From contig NZ_CP151764.2 in the NCBI RefSeq assembly GCF_038443705.2, positions 1 to 64,000 on the forward strand: DNA of 64,000 nucleotides. The letters run 5' to 3'. Under the pieces are notes generated by a model. It saw nothing but the letters and a program-made list of their open reading frames with translations, was not told the DNA's origin and did no database searches. The stretch comes from Yoonia sp. SS1-5. Lineage in GTDB: Bacteria; Pseudomonadota; Alphaproteobacteria; Rhodobacterales; Rhodobacteraceae. Below, piece after piece: positions 16,190-24,363 of this stretch. A program made the translations under genes and the position numbers. Position 1 is the first letter of the stretch. Every line of letters begins with the position of its first letter.

Positions 16190-16828
16190 ATGCGTCTCTT
16201 TCCACAGTTGCTTCTCGCCCTTTTCATTGTCGTTACCTCGACGACTGTCGCAACAGGTGAGAACACGGGTCCGGAGCTGCCAAGCCCTGATCAAGTAAGT
16301 GAGCACTATCAAGTGTCAGCAGCTGGCTGGCCAACAATACCCCATATTGCTATGCTAGCATTTGTTGCCGCAGAGGATCGCCAGTTCTTTGACAGGCCGC
16401 CGCAACACTCAACCATCACAAGACAGATTGGACAGTGGTATCCTCAGCCAGTTGTCGAGAAGCATCAAAGAGTTGTGCTCTCATTCGCGGTAGGCGAAGC
16501 ACTCTCGCATGATGAAATTCTGAACTGGTATGCGAATGAGGTTTTCCTTGGGCAAGCCTGTTTTGGTCTTTCAAATGCTTCGATGGTTTACTTTGGAAAA
16601 TCAATTGCCGACTTGAGTCTTGAGGAAATCGCTTACCTTGCGGCACTACCTAAAGCGCCTGTGCGGTTCCATCCAGTTCGTTCACATAACCGGGCTATTG
16701 AACGCAGAAACTTCGTGTTGATGGAAATGCGAAACGCCGGTTTCATATCAAGCGACGAAGCTGACCGTGCCATCCAGACGGCCTTGCATGTGAATGACCC
16801 ATTGGTGCGATGCGAGCCTCTGGAGTAA
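16190..16828 (+). CDS. Small exported GT51-type peptidoglycan transglycosylase domain protein
   Basis: The 212-residue product has a signal peptide (LFPQLLLALFIVVTSTTVATG) and a lone GT51 (penicillin-binding protein transglycosylase) domain. Visible motifs are AFVAAEDRQFF with the catalytic glutamate (E62), STITRQIGQW, the second-glutamate region AVGEALSHDEILNWYANEVFLG, and SLEEIAYLAALPKAPVRFHP. The transpeptidase domain of class A PBPs and the usual N-terminal anchor are absent. Its position upstream of the conjugation genes suggests local cell-wall modification for the secretion apparatus; that is inference. ATG at 16178 is an alternative start. The stop overlaps the next gene (TAATG). Confidence 0.75.
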   Translation: MRLFPQLLLALFIVVTSTTVATGENTGPELPSPDQVSEHYQVSAAGWPTIPHIAMLAFVAAEDRQFFDRPPQHSTITRQIGQWYPQPVVEKHQRVVLSFAVGEALSHDEILNWYANEVFLGQACFGLSNASMVYFGKSIADLSLEEIAYLAALPKAPVRFHPVRSHNRAIERRNFVLMEMRNAGFISSDEADRAIQTALHVNDPLVRCEPLE

Positions 16829-17460
16829 TGCTTGTCGTTATGTGGAGGCGAATGATCTGCACAGTTATCTTGGTCGTTTGGACCGGCGGTCAAGCCGCTG
16901 CCGAGAACGAGATTCTTCAGTTCTTTCCGTCGGTGCCCATACATGAAGACGACCGACTGACTGGCCATTTTGAGGCGACTGTACAGGGCTGTAATGTCGA
17001 GTTGACAGAAACCTCTGAGCCCTTTGTCACCGTGAGCAGGTTTGATGTGCAAAGCTATGAGACCGATCCAGGGCGTCTTTCTTGGCCATACGTCAAGCAG
17101 CTCTCGACGCGATATAACGTTGCTTGGTTTAAACGCGACGGCGAAATAGAGTCATCTATGGAAGAGCTCAACATCAAACTGCGGCAACTCCGTGTTTCTT
17201 GGAGTGATCGAAGGACACTTAGCCCCGATGAGGTGCGAGCCAAATCGATGGAACTTGAGAATTGGCTTTCCGAAATCAGGTCTGGCGGGCAAGGCCAATT
17301 TGCTCAACGAAATCATACCGCACGACATTTGTCTGATGATGAACGTTTTTTAGTGTCAGTCTCGATCAACACTGCATTGGTAATGCCTGTGCGGGTTAGT
17401 GATATGTCGTCGCTCGCGCACGCGATGTACCGACATGGCTTAACCTGCCACCGCAACTGA
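16828..17460 (+). CDS. Exported protein of unknown function
   Basis: The 210-residue product has a clear signal peptide (MICTVILVVWTGGQAAA). I recognise no domain in the mature part, which is mixed alpha/beta with two cysteines (VQGCNVEL and GLTCHRN near the end) that could form a disulfide. The ATG at 16828 overlaps the stop of the GT51 gene by one base, so translation is probably coupled and the two proteins may act together in the periplasm. An upstream start at 16810 is possible but would lie inside the previous gene. Confidence 0.6.
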   Translation: MLVVMWRRMICTVILVVWTGGQAAAENEILQFFPSVPIHEDDRLTGHFEATVQGCNVELTETSEPFVTVSRFDVQSYETDPGRLSWPYVKQLSTRYNVAWFKRDGEIESSMEELNIKLRQLRVSWSDRRTLSPDEVRAKSMELENWLSEIRSGGQGQFAQRNHTARHLSDDERFLVSVSINTALVMPVRVSDMSSLAHAMYRHGLTCHRN

Positions 17461-17699
17461 AAACCTCATTATCGTGTTTTCTGGGAGCGGCCATTCGCGG
17501 CGTTGCCGCAACTCGTTCCTTCGGGCTCTGCGTCCCCTTTCGCGGCGCCTTACCTGAACGCTGGCTGTCAAATCGCCAATGTCAGCACATCGACGGTGCC
17601 CGTCCGGTTAAAGCGCTCTGGCGGCGCACTGATCTGCTCTGTTATGCTGCTTGAGCAGCATACACGCCGATAACCAAACCGCACGCGCGTCTCGCAAAT

Positions 17700-18023
17700 C
17701 TCCTTGATCGGATGAAGGTCATGCGGCTTGCGACAGATGAGTTCATCCGCCGATACTTGATCCACGTCCTGCCTGAAGGCTTCCACCGCATCCGCCACTA
17801 CGGACTCCTCGCTTCCGCGCAGCGCAAATCCAACATCGCTAAGATCCGGGCATTGCTCGGTGTTCGAAAGGCCACGCCAGAAGACACGCCCAATGCCGAG
17901 CTCGTCCCGCTGACGTTGCGCGAGCCATGCCCAGAATGTGGTGGATCCATGCGCATCATCGAGACATTCCGCCGAGGTCAAGTCCCGAGATCACGCGCAC
18001 CACCCAGAAAGCCGGCCGCATGA
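17700..18023 (+). pseudogene. IS91-family transposase, C-terminal fragment
   Basis: The stretch MRLATDEFIRRYLIHVLP, followed by EGFHRIRHYGLLA and a CPECGG zinc-ribbon-like motif, is the characteristic C-terminus of IS91-family rolling-circle (Y2 HUH) transposases. The catalytic HUH and double-tyrosine region is not present upstream. The sequence from 17461 to 17700 has no matching frame, so this is a 3' remnant. Such elements move adjacent DNA, and the fragment may be a scar of earlier acquisition. Confidence 0.8.
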
Positions 18024-18932
18024 CCAGAAGCTGGTTCATACCATCATCCGCACACCGGCTGGCCCAGCCAGATCGGCAAAGCTCACTTGGCCGACGCAAA
18101 ACCAAAAGCCAAACTGGGAACGCTCAACCATTCACATCTTGGACAACCGAAGGCCAAAGTCGCTCGCGGACCTCGTGGTCCAAAGCCTCCATTGCCAAAA
18201 CCGATGCATCCGTAAGAGCTACAGACCCAACCAAAAACGCTCTTTCCCCATAGACTGCACCCAGACCCCGCGGCTTCCTCCCTGAGAGGTTTGTCAACAC
18301 GGGCCACAGTCAATGCCAGCCGAGCCCGCGCGCAATGGCCCGCGTCGAAAAACCTTCATCACTTGAGACATTCCCTGCAGACGGCAAGAACGACCGATGC
18401 TATCTATGCGCCCTGCCCTAGTCTCATCAATCCAAACCAGCGGTCGTTGATTTCTTTGACTTTCGGGTCTCATCTATTGGGTGAATTAACACCAACCAGA
18501 AACCGGTTCTAGTCTACATCGTCCCCTGCGGATTAAATTGCGGTTTCCAACTACTTCTTTGTTGAACTCTGAAAGCAGCGTTGTGACCACACGGGCTGTC
18601 CAAAAGAGCGACAATTGACAAAAGCCTTTAGCGAACGGGTTAGAAACAAGATGGCTGTAGTTTGACCGACCGAAGTCAACCAAGACAATGCGGCAAGAAC
18701 GAATTTTATATCAATATTTTTCAGCGACTTATAGATTTCCATGTCGTTCTGTGTCGTTCCTTTTCGTGCGCAAATGAAGACTACGATCCATTCTGCCCTA
18801 ACAGGATCAACACAACAATGTTTTCAACCAAGGCGCGCATCGACCAACATCCACTTTAGTCCCAAGACCCAAACTCATTTCTTCTATCCAGGCGACCGCG
18901 CGACAATTCAGTTTCTTACGAGGTGACTATAC
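18024..18932. other. Gene-free stretch: IS91 tail and unassigned sequence
   Basis: The first 500 bases after the IS91 transposase look like the 3' non-coding tail of that element (proline/arginine-rich shadows in every frame). From about 18530 the base composition becomes AT-richer. Several short open frames exist on both strands (for example 18551-18742 minus), but none has recognisable motifs or a convincing ribosome binding site. I see no RNA gene. Confidence 0.5.
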
Positions 18933-19475
18933 GTGTCTGAATTCAAACTCGCCCAAGCAGCTCGCCATAACTACTCCGCATCCTTTCACACACAGGCCGC
19001 CGCCGTTGGCTTTGCTGAAGTGAATCTTCGGCTTCAAGGCACGGAACCCTTTGGGCCCTGCACTGCAAAACGAGAAGCGCCCCTCACCCTAGGGACTGCA
19101 GTCGCTATTGGATTGAACGATGGACCGGGCGAGCTCAGTCTGACAACAACATCATTCTCCGGTCTACAAACCAGAAATCTTGGTGATTGCTCGACCGGAC
19201 GCTGGAGTGACCCAATCGCCCGCGGAATTGAGTTCCTTTCCGACCAAATCAAAGCTGAAGTAGGGTTCTGCGTCGCTGTTGCCACCGAGCTTCCCGACGA
19301 TTGCGGTGCGCTGTGTTCCAGCGTTCTGAAACTGGCGACATCGCGTGCAGCTTGTCTTTTGTTGGCAAATAATCCCAACATTTTGGAACGTGAGTTTGGT
19401 TCAGGATGCAAAGACTGCGGCATCGGCGCCCTGCATCAACGACCCTCAGATGGGTTTGATGGCTATCGCCACTAA
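18933..19475 (+). pseudogene. GHMP-kinase/galactokinase-like N-terminal fragment
   Basis: The 180-residue frame (GTG start) aligns by eye, in order, to the N-terminal half of galactokinase-type GHMP kinases. VGFAEVNLRLQGTEPFG matches the PGRVNLIGEHTDYNxGF signature with its key residues changed. WSDPIARGIEFL matches WSDYVRGVxxxL. VATELPDDCGALCSSVLKLA matches the ATP-binding loop VxGxVPxGAGLSSSAALExA. EREFGSGCKDCGIG matches ENEFVGVNCGIMDQ. The catalytic signature is degenerate and the C-terminal half is missing, so it is probably a decayed or repurposed fragment. The assignment rests only on these motif correspondences. Confidence 0.45.
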
Positions 19476-19524
19476 ATTGCCGCCCAGGGACTGCTCGCCC
19501 CCCCCTCGCACTCGCCGTTCGTAC

Positions 19525-20304
19525 TTAGCTGTCAGGCCACAGCTTCTTTTCACTCAAGCCTGTGAGCTTCATGATGGCCGCACGTTCGTTTGGGGCGTTG
19601 TCGCCCCGCGTGATGACTTTGTAGAGTGTTTCATACTTAAGATCGTTCTCCTGAGACCACCGCTTAAGCTTCATACCAAGCTTCTCGAGAGCTGCCGTCA
19701 CTGCCTGCATCCGAAAGTCTTTTGCTTTGGCTAGTTTCCGGAGCGGCTTCGTGATCAACAATGTCATCTCAGGTGCTTTGGTCTCGGACACCATCTGTAC
19801 AGCTTCTTTAAGGGTGAATAGGCGTGGCAGCCTTCCCTCGCCTTTCAGTGTTTTGCCATCGATGGTGATGGTCCATTGCACACGAGACGGTGTGAGATAT
19901 GGCTCAATGCGCACCTCAGGAGCCGGGCCTTGCGACGCGTTCTTGGAAAACGGAATTCTTAATTCGGCTTGGGTGGAGTAGGCAGCAACGTAATCTATGA
20001 CCGTGTTCGCTGGGACGGCACCAGGAACAACATGGTCATCTACGATATCGATCACGAGATCTTCTGTCCCATCCAGCTCATTCACCATAAAGACGTGGAA
20101 AGACAGGATTCTCGCTGTTTTGCCGCGCGCTTTGGGGTTCATCGACTCCGGCACCACCGCAACCCGGAAGTGCTTGCCCAAGGGTCGTGATTGCTCAATC
20201 TGCTTCCATGTGACGGCATTGATCGAGATCGTCGATCCAGCTGAAAACGGTTCCATTGAAGGGCCCACTATTTGGCCAGAGAGTGCTGCCGACGTTTCGC
20301 TCAA
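19525..20304 (-). CDS. Putative regulator with Ner/Nlp-like C-terminal HTH, divergent from the tra operon
   Basis: The 259-residue protein has an N-terminal domain of about 190 residues that I do not recognise. The C-terminal 60-residue helix-turn-helix is of the phage Ner/SfsB type: ALEKLGMKLKRWSQENDLKY, then a loop and IMKLTGLSEKKLWPDS; the LxxxxxWP ending is characteristic. It is transcribed away from traA across a 281-bp AT-rich promoter region, the classic place for a transfer-operon regulator. It is the best candidate to bind the 24-bp inverted-repeat element at 20485 and 45340; that link is inference. Confidence 0.6.
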   Translation of the reverse strand: MSETSAALSGQIVGPSMEPFSAGSTISINAVTWKQIEQSRPLGKHFRVAVVPESMNPKARGKTARILSFHVFMVNELDGTEDLVIDIVDDHVVPGAVPANTVIDYVAAYSTQAELRIPFSKNASQGPAPEVRIEPYLTPSRVQWTITIDGKTLKGEGRLPRLFTLKEAVQMVSETKAPEMTLLITKPLRKLAKAKDFRMQAVTAALEKLGMKLKRWSQENDLKYETLYKVITRGDNAPNERAAIMKLTGLSEKKLWPDS

Positions 20305-20585
20305 ACGTGTCTCCTTGACGATTCTTACAAGCTCCGAGACTTGCCGCCGACATATATGTTGTTTGACCGATGAGTCAAATATGTGCTTTTGGCAATGCGG
20401 ATATGTCCTATTTTTTCCGTTATACGTTCAGTAATTAATTATTCTTAATCAATACTATAACCACTATATACGCATTTTTTGACGTGCCATCTTTTATTTT
20501 TGGCACATTTCAGTTGCCCGAAATTGGAGTCGGTCGTTAGCCTTTTGGTGGGGGCGCGGTGCCCTCTCCAACATGGATATCTAAC
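20305..20585. promoter_or_regulatory. Divergent, AT-rich promoter region of the F-type T4SS operon
   Basis: The 281 bp between the divergent regulator and the pilin gene are markedly AT-rich compared with the coding DNA on either side. They contain the conserved 24-bp element at 20485-20508 and, 20-40 bases upstream of that, TA-rich runs suitable for promoters. The GAGAGGGC-like purines expected of a strong ribosome binding site are not obvious directly before the traA ATG. Confidence 0.6.
20485..20508. promoter_or_regulatory. 24-bp shared operator-like element, traA copy
   Basis: The sequence starts TGCCATCTTT and ends TTGGCACAT, with TGCCA and TGGCA forming an inverted repeat 11 bases apart. 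It matches the element at 45340-45363 at 21 of 24 positions. It lies 78 bases before the traA start. The inverted repeat and its presence in two transfer promoters point to a regulator-binding site. Confidence 0.65.
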
Positions 20586-20984
20586 ATGAAACTTCTCTCA
20601 TACCTCCTGATGCGAAAACGTACAGGTGCTCTCACCGGAGGCCTCGCGGTCCTCTTCCTGATGCCAAACACTGTGCTGGCGGCGTCCACGGCGACAACAG
20701 GTATCGATGCGTCATTCTCGACCATGCTTACCGACCTGACGGGCATGCTCGGGGGCAACTTCGGTGCCCTGGTCTTGCTGATCTCTCTGATCATTGGTGT
20801 CGCCGTCTACGGCGTGACCTCGAATTGGAGATGGGTCATCTCATCGGTGATGGTCGCCTTCCTGATCGGCTACGGCGTCAACATCGTCCAAGGCATCGGT
20901 GGCGTGACCGCGACCGTCGATATGCTCGACGTTACCCAAGTCGCACACACTGACTTTGACCCCGCAATTGTGGGTCCTGTTTAG
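20586..20984 (+). CDS. traA: TraA/VirB2-like conjugative pilin
   Basis: The 132-residue pre-pilin is the major subunit of the conjugative pilus. A long leader (GALTGGLAVLFLMPNTVLAA) is followed by a mature region with two hydrophobic segments (GALVLLISLIIGVAVYGV and VISSVMVAFLIGYGVNIV) separated by a short NWRW loop, the TraA/TrbC/VirB2 topology. The ATG at 20586 removes the extra residues of a longer frame and gives a normal leader. It is the first gene of the operon. A strong GC-rich hairpin follows it and may set its expression apart from the downstream genes. Confidence 0.8.
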   Translation: MKLLSYLLMRKRTGALTGGLAVLFLMPNTVLAASTATTGIDASFSTMLTDLTGMLGGNFGALVLLISLIIGVAVYGVTSNWRWVISSVMVAFLIGYGVNIVQGIGGVTATVDMLDVTQVAHTDFDPAIVGPV

Positions 20985-20998
20985 GCCACGGCCTCAGC

Positions 20999-21021
20999 GG
21001 GCCCCGGACTGGACGGGGCCC
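20999..21021 (+). promoter_or_regulatory. GC-rich hairpin between the pilin gene and traL
   Basis: GGGCCCCG and CGGGGCCC form a perfect 8-bp stem around a 7-base loop just after the traA stop. No T-run follows, so it is more likely an mRNA-stabilising or attenuating structure than a terminator. Pilin is needed in large excess over the other components. Confidence 0.6.
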
Positions 21022-21043
21022 CCAAACTCAGGGGGATATTTTC

Positions 21044-21337
21044 ATGGACGACCCAAACGTTGTTCGTATCGAACAAAAGCTGGAAGCACCTGGACGTCTA
21101 CTGTTTTTCACACTTGATGACGCAGCCGCGTTTCTCATTCCGGCTGCCGTCGGGTTTCTCAGCCGCCATCTGATCAGCGGGGCCATTGTTGGCCTGATCG
21201 TCTTCTTCTTTTGGCGCAAGCTGAAAGGCGAAGGTGGTGTCGAACGCCTGAAGGCGGCAGCATATTGGTATCTGCCCTTCCAGGTGTCGCCCTATCGCGC
21301 GTTCCCCCGCTCTGACGTTTCGCACTGGAGGGGATGA
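21044..21337 (+). CDS. traL: TraL, F-type T4SS membrane protein
   Basis: This 97-residue inner-membrane protein is needed for F-pilus assembly. The family start (RIEQKLEAPGRLLFFTLDD) is followed by two closely spaced transmembrane segments (AAAFLIPAAVGFLSRHLISG and AIVGLIVFFFW) and a basic tail ending in WYLPFQVSPYRAFPRS, as in TraL. It has a good ribosome binding site (GGGGGA). traE starts two bases after its stop. Confidence 0.88.
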   Translation: MDDPNVVRIEQKLEAPGRLLFFTLDDAAAFLIPAAVGFLSRHLISGAIVGLIVFFFWRKLKGEGGVERLKAAAYWYLPFQVSPYRAFPRSDVSHWRG

Positions 21338-21338
21338 A

Positions 21339-21893
21339 ATGACACCCGACGCACTCACCCGACAGCTTCGCGCCGCACGTTGGCAAAGATCCGTATTCGC
21401 TGTGATCGCACTCCTGCTCCTGGTCTCAAACCTATTCCTGGTCGGATCATACACACAGGTCCAGCGAACGACTGTTCTGATCCCCTCCAGAATTAGCGAT
21501 GGAATGGTCGCGGTCGGCGCCGTCGACGCGCGATACGTGGAGTCGCTGGCGTTGGACACGATCTACGCCTTCTACAACGTCTCTCCCGAAACCGCCTCTT
21601 ATGGCCGCCGGGTCGTTGAGAAGCTCGCAAGCCTGCGGGATCGTCCTTCATTGCTCGAAGCATTCGACACCGTTGCTGACGATATCCGCGAGCGACGCAT
21701 TACGACGGTCTTTTTCCCTGAGCGCGTTGATCATGATGCGAGCGGACTGCGCGTTGTGGTCAAGGGCAGTCTCGCAACCTTCATTGAGACAGAACGTGTC
21801 GGACAGCAACCACGCACCATCACGCTGAACTTCATCGAGGAAGCAGCCTCTGTGCGTCTTGCCTCGATCGATGTTGAGGAGAATGCATCATGA
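21339..21893 (+). CDS. traE: TraE, F-type T4SS assembly protein (VirB5/VirB8-like)
   Basis: The 184-residue product has one N-terminal transmembrane helix (SVFAVIALLLLVSNLFLVG) and a periplasmic NTF2-like domain typical of TraE/VirB8. TraE is part of the inner-membrane scaffold of the transfer apparatus. The stop overlaps the traK start by four bases (ATGA), so the genes are translationally coupled. Length agrees with the family. Confidence 0.85.
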   Translation: MTPDALTRQLRAARWQRSVFAVIALLLLVSNLFLVGSYTQVQRTTVLIPSRISDGMVAVGAVDARYVESLALDTIYAFYNVSPETASYGRRVVEKLASLRDRPSLLEAFDTVADDIRERRITTVFFPERVDHDASGLRVVVKGSLATFIETERVGQQPRTITLNFIEEAASVRLASIDVEENAS

Positions 21894-22621
21894 AAAGGGT
21901 CATTCTTCGCGCGACACTTGTCCTCCTCGCCCACTTTGTCGGCAACGCTGCAATTGCCGAAACCGTTCGGATCAGCACACCACAAGATGGCCAGATCCGG
22001 TTCAACGTCTCCGTTGATGGGCCAACCCGTCTGTCGGTTGCCGGGGATCGCATCTCCAAAGTTCTGCAAACCGAAAGCTCCTTCGAGATGGTCAACGATG
22101 AAGGCACTGGCGACGTTTTTCTGCGTTATGCAGGCGGTCCCGCTGAACAGGAGGCGGGCTACATCGTCACGGAAAGCGGTGTCACTGTTGGATTCATTAT
22201 GACCCCGAAGGACGGGATCGAGATGCAAACCGTCTTGATCACCATCACCGGCCGCAACTCTGGGCGCGGGAATGCAGGAGCGGGTGGTTTTGCCGTCAAT
22301 TCGACACTTGGTGCGGCTGCAACCACACCTGTCGCCGCCGAAATTCCTAAGAGCCGGACAGAACGACTCGTCGATTTTGTGCGCCTCGTTCACGCGCGAC
22401 GCATTGCAGACCGCTCGGCGGCGAGCCGTAGCCTCGGCGTGCGCGGCCGCTACTCAAATGGTGGGCTACGTGCGCGCATCTCTGTTGTTGCTGCACCGGG
22501 CGGGACCGCGCCTGATCCCGCCAGTTTCTACAATCAAAGCCGCAGCGTTCTGGCCGTTTGGGTCGATGACAACGTCACCAACGGCAAAGTCTGGGTCATC
22601 ACAGTGGAGGGAACGCTATGA
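21890..22621 (+). CDS. traK: TraK, outer-membrane core complex component (VirB9-like)
   Basis: The 243-residue secreted protein has a signal peptide (ATLVLLAHFVGNAAIA). Its N-terminal beta-rich segment resembles TraK/secretin-N domains (GQIRFNVSVDGPTRLSVAGDR), and the C-terminal domain holds conserved VWVDDNVTNGKVWVITVEG. In F systems TraK forms the outer-membrane core with TraB and TraV. It overlaps traE and traB by four bases each. Confidence 0.85.
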   Translation: MKRVILRATLVLLAHFVGNAAIAETVRISTPQDGQIRFNVSVDGPTRLSVAGDRISKVLQTESSFEMVNDEGTGDVFLRYAGGPAEQEAGYIVTESGVTVGFIMTPKDGIEMQTVLITITGRNSGRGNAGAGGFAVNSTLGAAATTPVAAEIPKSRTERLVDFVRLVHARRIADRSAASRSLGVRGRYSNGGLRARISVVAAPGGTAPDPASFYNQSRSVLAVWVDDNVTNGKVWVITVEGTL

Positions 22622-23907
22622 GCAAGTCACGCCAACGCAGCCAATGGATCATTGCTGGTGTTCTGGGCAGCCTCGGGCTCCTTGCGCTCTATTCGATCAG
22701 CCAGATTCTAAACAACCATCAGGGCGCCTTTGCTGCTGGTACCGGAGAAAGCGGGATTAACACATCCATCATCGCGGATCGAACCCGCGCCGCCTCGCCG
22801 GAAATGTCCTGGATCAACAGCGCTGCAGGCCAAGTCGAAGGGCTATCGGCACAGGTCGAGAACCTTCAAAATGCCTTGCGGATTTCTGAACAACGCGCCT
22901 CGACAGAACTGGCTGAACTGGAGAGCCAGACCGACACGCTTCTCGCCCGCTATGAGGACAAGATCACGCAGCTTGAAGCGCAACTGACTTCTGTTGCGCA
23001 AGGGCGTGGCGTGTCGCGCGTAGCACCTCAAGCCGGAGTTGCAGGGCAACAACATAACCAATTGGGCGAATTCCTCTCGCCCGCCGCGGCTGTTCCGCGA
23101 AACAACAATGGATTGATCCCTTTCCACACGCGGTCCGATCAGCGCCAAGACCCAGCCAACCAAGCAACGCTGACGGGGCCTGGCGGCTTGCCTCCTTTGC
23201 AAGCACAGCCCTTTACTCGGAATTTCGCACTTGCTGTAGGGCCCGAAGTCCCAGGTGAAGAAGAGAAACACCCGCCACATTTGCGGAACTACCTGCCCGC
23301 CGGGTCCTACGCACCTGCACTCGTTTTGTCCGGTGTCGATGCGTCGACCTCAGTTGCCAGCCAAGCCGAGCCCGTCCCAGTCCTGTTTCGGATCACGGGC
23401 CCTGCGATTACTGCGGGCACCCGAACAACGCGCGGTCACTCGATCGATCTCACGGGATGCACAGTCACTGGTTCAGCACGCGGCGATCTGAGTTCCGAAC
23501 GCGTCTATGTGCGCTTGCTCAAACTCTCTTGCGTCCAATCCGGCACCCATGTCTTTGAGCGCGAAGTGACGGGCTATATGAGCGGCGCAGGCAAAGCGGG
23601 GGCCCGCGGACTGGTTGTCTCACGCGAAGGCCCCCTTGTTCGCAACGCAGGCATCGCAGGCGCACTGTCCGGGCTTGCGGAAGGGGTCTCCAGCATTGGC
23701 CAGGCTGGTTCGAACGCCGATGCTGCGTCCTTTGATGAAGCCCTGCGTGGTGCTGGAGCCTCCTCTGTTGCAGGTGGGATTTCAGGGGCCGCAGACCGCC
23801 TGAGCGAATACTACATCGAACGCGCTGAACAGTATCAGCCTGTCGTCTCGCTTTATGGCGGCACCAATGTTGAGCTTGTCTTCATGGAGGGGGTCGACCT
23901 TGGCTAA
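22618..23907 (+). CDS. traB: TraB, VirB10-like channel scaffold
   Basis: The 429-residue product has an N-terminal transmembrane helix (IAGVLGSLGLLALYSISQI). A coiled coil follows at about residues 65-125, then a low-complexity periplasmic linker. The C-terminal VirB10/TrbI beta-barrel domain (about 220-429) contains LRNYLPAGSYAPALVLSGVD and a GCTVTGSARGDLSSERVYVRL-like stretch. It bridges the inner membrane and the TraK/TraV outer ring. Its start overlaps traK by four bases. A very small lipoprotein gene overlaps its end. Confidence 0.9.
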   Translation: MSKSRQRSQWIIAGVLGSLGLLALYSISQILNNHQGAFAAGTGESGINTSIIADRTRAASPEMSWINSAAGQVEGLSAQVENLQNALRISEQRASTELAELESQTDTLLARYEDKITQLEAQLTSVAQGRGVSRVAPQAGVAGQQHNQLGEFLSPAAAVPRNNNGLIPFHTRSDQRQDPANQATLTGPGGLPPLQAQPFTRNFALAVGPEVPGEEEKHPPHLRNYLPAGSYAPALVLSGVDASTSVASQAEPVPVLFRITGPAITAGTRTTRGHSIDLTGCTVTGSARGDLSSERVYVRLLKLSCVQSGTHVFEREVTGYMSGAGKAGARGLVVSREGPLVRNAGIAGALSGLAEGVSSIGQAGSNADAASFDEALRGAGASSVAGGISGAADRLSEYYIERAEQYQPVVSLYGGTNVELVFMEGVDLG

Positions 23908-24025
23908 TCCGCATCCCCTCCTTCTCGCCATCCTGATTTCTTCGCTCGCAGGCTGCAGCAGCCAAGCCGTCAAGGAGTTCTGCGCGCCGCTTCTCCCCAG
24001 CTATTTCAATGAGGTCCAGCCATGA
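23900..24025 (+). CDS. Very small lipoprotein between traB and traV
   Basis: A 41-residue frame begins at TTG 23900, preceded by GGAGGGGG at about 23887-23894. It encodes a near-perfect lipoprotein signal: LLLAILISSLAGC, with a lipobox cysteine at about residue 21, then a short tail with a second cysteine (EFCAPLL). It overlaps the end of traB by eight bases and the start of traV by four, matching the coupled style of the operon. I know of no named F-plasmid equivalent. It could be an accessory outer-membrane lipoprotein for the core complex. Confidence 0.6.
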   Translation: MANPHPLLLAILISSLAGCSSQAVKEFCAPLLPSYFNEVQP

Positions 24026-24363
24026 ACAGACGTATGATCGCCCTCGCTTTGGTGACGCTGACAGCTTGCGCACAACCCAACACGGAACGCGACTTTCTGT
24101 GCGGTGCTCAGGAAGGCCAGCCTTGTCACTCCATCTCTGATGTGGACGGACGCGCACCGGCCACGCATCCAACACGCGCCGCCACGGTGACACAAGCGGC
24201 GGCGGCACCACGGACCGCTGGTATTGTGCCGGGCACTGGCGTGCGTTTGGCCGAAAAAACCGGTCGCATGTTTGTCGCCCCCTACATGGGCGCGGGTGGG
24301 CTCGTCCATGAAGGCTCCACTGTTCAGTTCGTTGTCCGCTCCGCACGCTGGGAGCAGAAGTAA
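24022..24363 (+). CDS. traV: TraV, outer-membrane lipoprotein of the core complex
   Basis: The 113-residue lipoprotein has a signal sequence ending in the lipobox LTAC (lipidated C16). The mature part matches TraV: an early disulfide-capable pair (DFLCGAQEGQPC), a proline/alanine-rich linker, and a C-terminal VRLAEKTGRMFVAPYMG stretch followed by a glycine-rich strand. TraV anchors the TraK-TraB core to the outer membrane. Its last base overlaps the first base of traC. Confidence 0.85.
   Translation: MNRRMIALALVTLTACAQPNTERDFLCGAQEGQPCHSISDVDGRAPATHPTRAATVTQAAAAPRTAGIVPGTGVRLAEKTGRMFVAPYMGAGGLVHEGSTVQFVVRSARWEQK

Noticed and set aside
18551..18859. Short frames on both strands in the 18.5-18.9 kb region
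   Set aside because: They overlap each other, lack ribosome binding sites and show no coding bias or motifs.
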